From NCBI GenBank assembly GCA_913775525.1, contig CAJYLH010000012.1, positions 62,001 through 126,000 of the forward strand: a stretch of DNA of 64,000 nucleotides, given 5' to 3'. The notes under the pieces are model-generated. The model had not been told where the DNA came from. It made no database searches and was given only the letters and a program-made list of their open reading frames with translations. Numbering within the stretch: the stretch's first letter is position 1; every line of letters starts with the position of its first letter. Made by a program: the position numbers and the translations under genes. Below are positions 61,099-64,000 of this stretch, one piece after another. Source of the DNA: an uncultured Chryseobacterium sp. (GTDB taxonomy: Bacteria > Bacteroidota > Bacteroidia > Flavobacteriales > Weeksellaceae).

Positions 61099-61206
61099 AA
61101 GTCTCATATCTGATATCTCGCAGCTGATATCTGATATCTGAAATCTGAAATCTGGTATCTGGTATCTGGTATCTGGTATCTGGTATCTGGCACCTGAAAT
61201 CTATCA
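61099..61206. repeat. Long heptad array (TGATATC / TGAAATC / TGGTATC units)
   Basis: About fifteen consecutive 7-nt units, including five TGGTATC in a row (61152-61186), fill the gap between the VWA stop codon (61207) and the MoxR-like start. It is the longest and cleanest array in the window. Confidence 0.8.
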
Positions 61207-62349
61207 TCATATCCTTCTTTTCCTGTTCTTCTCATAATCCTCAAAAATCATCTGTCCCAGTCCGGAAAGCCCCGTCAGGAATGCTTTTCCCTGGTTCTGT
61301 TCCGTGAAGGCTTCCACAAACTTCCTGAGGTAAGGGTCCTGGGCAATCATAAAGGTGGTGATCGGGATTTTCAGTTTCCGGGCCTGTGCAGCTCTGTTGA
61401 GGCATTGGGACACGATCATCTGGTCGAGCCCGACGCTGTTCATGTAAAATTCCCCGGTAGGCAGCTGGATGCAGCTCGGCTTTCCGTCGGTGATCATGAA
61501 GATCTGCTTATTGGTATTCCGTTTCCTGCGGAGGATGTCCATGGCCAGTTCCAGTCCGGCCACCGTATTGGTATGGTAGGGCCCGACTTTCAGATAGGGA
61601 AGGTCTTTGATCTTGATCGGCCAGGCTTCATTTCCGAAAACGATAATGTCGATGGAATCTTTCGGGTATTTCCGATGAATGAGCTCTACCAGTGCCATGG
61701 CCACTTTTTTGGCCGGTGTGATCCGGTCTTCGCCGTATAGAATCATAGAGTGGCTGATGTCGATCATCAGTACCGTGCTCATCTGTGCTTTATGGCGTGT
61801 CTCTTCCACGATGAGGTCATCTTCCGTCAGCTGAAGGTCACCGATGCCGTTGTTCACCTGGGCATTTTTCAGGCTTTCCGTCATATTCACCAGTGATAGG
61901 TCATCACCGTACTGAAACGACCGGTGGTCACCATCCTTTTCATCGCCGACACCTGTTTTGGAAGTACGGTGGTTTCCGATCCCGCTTTTTTTGAGCTTTC
62001 CGAATATCTGGTCCAGTGCGTATTCGCGAAGCGCAGATTCCAGTTTGGGAGTCAGGACATTCTTTCCTTTTCCCGTTCCGGTATTTCCGTCTTCTTCATC
62101 AATTTCTTCCCTGATGTAGCCGCGCTTCTTAAGGTCTTCCTCAAAATCCGCCAGGGTGTATTCATCAGTGAAGATGTCATATTCCTGATCCAGCATATCA
62201 AGCCACTCGAAGGCCTCCTCGATATCACCGGAAGTATGGGTCAGCAGATCTTTGAATACATCAAAAACCCGGTCGAAATTTGATATTTCCTCCGGAACGT
62301 GTTTGCTGAAGATGTATCCTTTCTGGAAATTAAATTCTTTATTGGTCAT
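61207..62349 (-). CDS. VWA-domain protein, partner of the MoxR-type ATPase
   Basis: 380 residues. The first ~190 are acidic and mostly helical (FEWLDMLDQEYDIF). The C-terminal half is a von Willebrand A domain with a complete metal-binding MIDAS: DISHSM (DxSxS), HTNTVAG (Thr) and MITDGKPS (Asp). VWA proteins of this type pair with MoxR ATPases and bind client proteins through the metal site. It is the first gene of the VWA-MoxR pair. A link to the DUF4132-type protein at 45.6 kb is known from other genomes but is not proven here. Confidence 0.9.
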   Translation of the reverse strand: MTNKEFNFQKGYIFSKHVPEEISNFDRVFDVFKDLLTHTSGDIEEAFEWLDMLDQEYDIFTDEYTLADFEEDLKKRGYIREEIDEEDGNTGTGKGKNVLTPKLESALREYALDQIFGKLKKSGIGNHRTSKTGVGDEKDGDHRSFQYGDDLSLVNMTESLKNAQVNNGIGDLQLTEDDLIVEETRHKAQMSTVLMIDISHSMILYGEDRITPAKKVAMALVELIHRKYPKDSIDIIVFGNEAWPIKIKDLPYLKVGPYHTNTVAGLELAMDILRRKRNTNKQIFMITDGKPSCIQLPTGEFYMNSVGLDQMIVSQCLNRAAQARKLKIPITTFMIAQDPYLRKFVEAFTEQNQGKAFLTGLSGLGQMIFEDYEKNRKRRI

Positions 62350-62490
62350 TCAATTAATCTTCTTTTAAACAATACAAGTTAGGGAATATTATGATAAGTT
62401 TCAGAGTTTGAAAGATAGAATTTGGTTATGATCGTGATGGCAGTCGGATTATAAAATATACAAAGCCATAGCCGCAAAAATTCAATTTGC

Positions 62491-62498
62491 TATATTTG
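62491..62498 (+). promoter_or_regulatory. -7 box TATATTTG for the lipoprotein gene
   Basis: Exact TAnnTTTG match, 20 nt before the ATG at 62519. Confidence 0.65.
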
Positions 62499-62518
62499 TA
62501 TTACGAAATCTCCTGATT

Positions 62519-63064
62519 ATGAAAAAAATAATATTGCTTTCCCTGTCCGTTTTGGTATTGAACTCCTGTGTGGTATCCACGGCTGCAAAAGCGGTAAAAG
62601 GAGCAGTGAACCTCAGTTACAAAGCCGTGAAGGGAACCGTAAACGGGATCAGCTGGGCTGTTCGTAAAGCCAATGGGAAAATTGACGGTGACCGTATCGA
62701 CGGAACCTGGAAAGTAGTCGGGGTATACCGGGGCTCTTTTGAAGACTTTACCAAAGACCAGAACCCGGAAAGTTCATTCACTTCAGAATGTACAGGCAGT
62801 TACGACCAGATCATTTTTAAATCCAAAAGATCTAAGTTTCAGCCGGTGCACTGCAGCTCCGAGAAGGAAGACTGGGTAAAGTATTCTTTTGAATTCGGTA
62901 AAAATCCTGTTAACAAAGAAAAAGAGAATTATATAGAATACAATTCCAACAACTACATTTCTGTGATCGACGTCAATAACAAGACCATGGTCCTGGAGGG
63001 AAATCTGATGCCGAAACTTTCATTTTCAGGGGCTAAATTATATTTGCTTGAAAAAGTAAAATAG
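62519..63064 (+). CDS. Hypothetical lipoprotein
   Basis: 181 residues. A lipoprotein signal ends at Cys17 (VLNSC). Next comes a repeated amphipathic stretch (AAKAVKGAVNLSYKAVKGTVNG), then a lipocalin-like core: IDGTWKVVGVYRG, a cysteine pair (TSECTGSYDQI ... VHCSSEK), and a final strand KLYLLEKVK. No specific family is recognised. Probably anchored in the outer membrane facing the periplasm. Confidence 0.75.
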   Translation: MKKIILLSLSVLVLNSCVVSTAAKAVKGAVNLSYKAVKGTVNGISWAVRKANGKIDGDRIDGTWKVVGVYRGSFEDFTKDQNPESSFTSECTGSYDQIIFKSKRSKFQPVHCSSEKEDWVKYSFEFGKNPVNKEKENYIEYNSNNYISVIDVNNKTMVLEGNLMPKLSFSGAKLYLLEKVK

Positions 63065-63164
63065 AGATCTTTCAATACCGGACGTTTGTCTTATCTTATT
63101 TGTTATGGGAGTATTTTTCCTGTGAAAGGAACGTACACATATTCATTTTTGGTATCTAAAGCCT

Positions 63165-63172
63165 TATCTTTG
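63165..63172 (+). promoter_or_regulatory. -7 box TATCTTTG for the methyltransferase gene
   Basis: Exact TAnnTTTG match, 19 nt before the ATG at 63192. Confidence 0.65.
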
Positions 63173-63191
63173 CCTCCATTAAAACTGCAGC

Positions 63192-63896
63192 ATGAAAGAC
63201 CTGATGGGCCAAGCCATTCACGACTATTATCACAACAACAATCCTGAAGATTTACAGACCGAAACATCCATTTCGGAACTGGATGAAATGCCGGTGGCAT
63301 ACCTCTTCCGGAAATTTGAGGAAATGAATGCCCTTGAGCAGAAAGCCCTGAGTTTATGTCGGGGAAAGGTCCTGGATATCGGAGCCGGGGCCGGTTCTCA
63401 TTCCCTGTACCTCCAGAATGAAAAAGGTCTTGATGTAACCGCACTCGATATTTCATCCAAATCCATCGAAATATGTAAAGCCAGAGGCCTTCAGCAGGCA
63501 GTCTGCGGAAATATGCTCCAGTTTCCGGAGCAGGAATTTGATACCATTGTACTGCTGATGAACGGTTCCGGGATTTTCCAGAGCCTGCAGGTGATTGATA
63601 TCTATCTGAAAAAGCTGTATTCACTGCTGGATAAAAACGGGCAGATCCTTATCGACAGTACGGACATTATCTATATGTTCGATGCAGATGAAGACGGCGG
63701 GGTCTACATTCCGGCAGAAGGCTATTACGGGGAACTGGATTATATCGTTCATTACAAAGGACAGTCGGAAGACCCGATTAAATGGCTGTACCTGGATTTC
63801 AATACCCTGAAAAATGCAGCTGAACACAACGGTTTTAAGATTGAAAAAGTCATGCAGGAAGAAGATTCTTATCTGGCGAAGCTGACGAAGAAATAA
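63192..63896 (+). CDS. Class I SAM-dependent methyltransferase
   Basis: 234 residues. The SAM-binding motif I is VLDIGAGAGSHSLYL, followed by the acidic motif II (VTALDIS) and motif IV (FDTIVLLMNGSGIFQ). The N-terminus (KDLMGQAIHDYYHNNNPED) and the C-terminal strands (KWLYLDFNTLKNAAEHNGFKIEKV) match methyltransferases common in flavobacteria without an assigned substrate. Monocistronic as far as the window shows. Confidence 0.88.
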   Translation: MKDLMGQAIHDYYHNNNPEDLQTETSISELDEMPVAYLFRKFEEMNALEQKALSLCRGKVLDIGAGAGSHSLYLQNEKGLDVTALDISSKSIEICKARGLQQAVCGNMLQFPEQEFDTIVLLMNGSGIFQSLQVIDIYLKKLYSLLDKNGQILIDSTDIIYMFDADEDGGVYIPAEGYYGELDYIVHYKGQSEDPIKWLYLDFNTLKNAAEHNGFKIEKVMQEEDSYLAKLTKK

Positions 63897-64000
63897 CAGA
63901 CAAAAAAGAAATTGACAGCATATCAGGAAGATATACCGAAGCGTTCTTACCAAGTCATCAAAAAAGTTGGATATTTAATAAGGCCGTGATCCCGGAATTA

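Noticed and set aside
57354-61206. Short regularly repeated units that might suggest CRISPR arrays
   Set aside because: The units are 7 nt, contiguous and degenerate, with no unique spacers and no cas genes. They are simple tandem heptads.
63905-63990. Short frame starting with TTG near the right edge
   Set aside because: About 25 codons with no recognisable family, no -7 box and no terminator; not enough support to call a gene.
1-64000. tRNA, rRNA, insertion sequences, integrases or phage genes
   Set aside because: None could be recognised by cloverleaf pattern, conserved rRNA blocks or transposase motifs when reading both strands.

Overview
The window looks like a chromosomal segment from a flavobacterium of the Weeksellaceae, probably Chryseobacterium or a close relative. 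The evidence is the Bacteroidota -7 promoter box TAnnTTTG in front of many genes, Shine-Dalgarno-poor starts, a PorT/SprT-type barrel next to menG, a 6S-Flavo-like RNA, DUF2339, DUF4349 and DUF3060 proteins, and protein sequences typical of that genus. I recognise no tRNA, rRNA, insertion sequence, prophage or CRISPR array. Taxonomy and most names rest on recognition of families, not on a search.

Layout. 0-9 kb: lipid kinase, a VOC lipoprotein gene broken by an amber codon, DctA symporter, gamma-glutamyltranspeptidase, a nucleotide-sugar-type epimerase, a catalytically degenerate polysaccharide deacetylase homologue, a membrane metallophosphoesterase and a KAS III enzyme. 9-15 kb: a membrane-anchored protein with menG and porT, then a division cluster (coiled-coil protein and ZapA), a 6S RNA, RNase Y and an MFS carrier. 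15-20 kb: a Cys-rich GG-leader peptide, a CLC-F type fluoride antiporter behind a fluoride riboswitch, exported proteins, a thioesterase and an ArsC/Spx-like protein. 20-28 kb: the idi / PsbP-like / gcvT operon, SerA-like dehydrogenase, MscL, NAD(P)HX repair enzyme, and Lgt with YidD. 28-40 kb: GT-C glycosyltransferase, RarA, DUF2339 protein, C1q-like secreted protein, pheA with a thioesterase, dnaA, LMW phosphatase and a tetrapyrrole-methylase-fold protein. 40-51 kb: an outer-membrane barrel divergent from a histidine kinase/response regulator pair, separated by an array of TTAA boxes every 10 bp, then a 1676-residue DUF4132-type protein with a small partner gene. 51-64 kb: DUF4349 lipoprotein, DUF2891, Mpo1-like, an AraC regulator with a TolC/EmrA/EmrB efflux operon, a VWA/MoxR pair, a lipoprotein and a methyltransferase.

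Most genes are housekeeping. The best signals for a second look are: (1) the fluoride riboswitch and CLC-F gene; (2) the six-fold TTAA decamer array in the barrel/two-component divergent promoter; (3) four genes whose -7 box lies only 5-6 nt before the start codon, implying leaderless mRNAs; (4) degenerate heptanucleotide arrays in several intergenic regions, mostly built on TGATATC; (5) an orphan GG-leader six-cysteine peptide; (6) the DUF4132, MoxR and VWA genes; and (7) a 6S RNA beside zapA, the same neighbour it has in proteobacteria.
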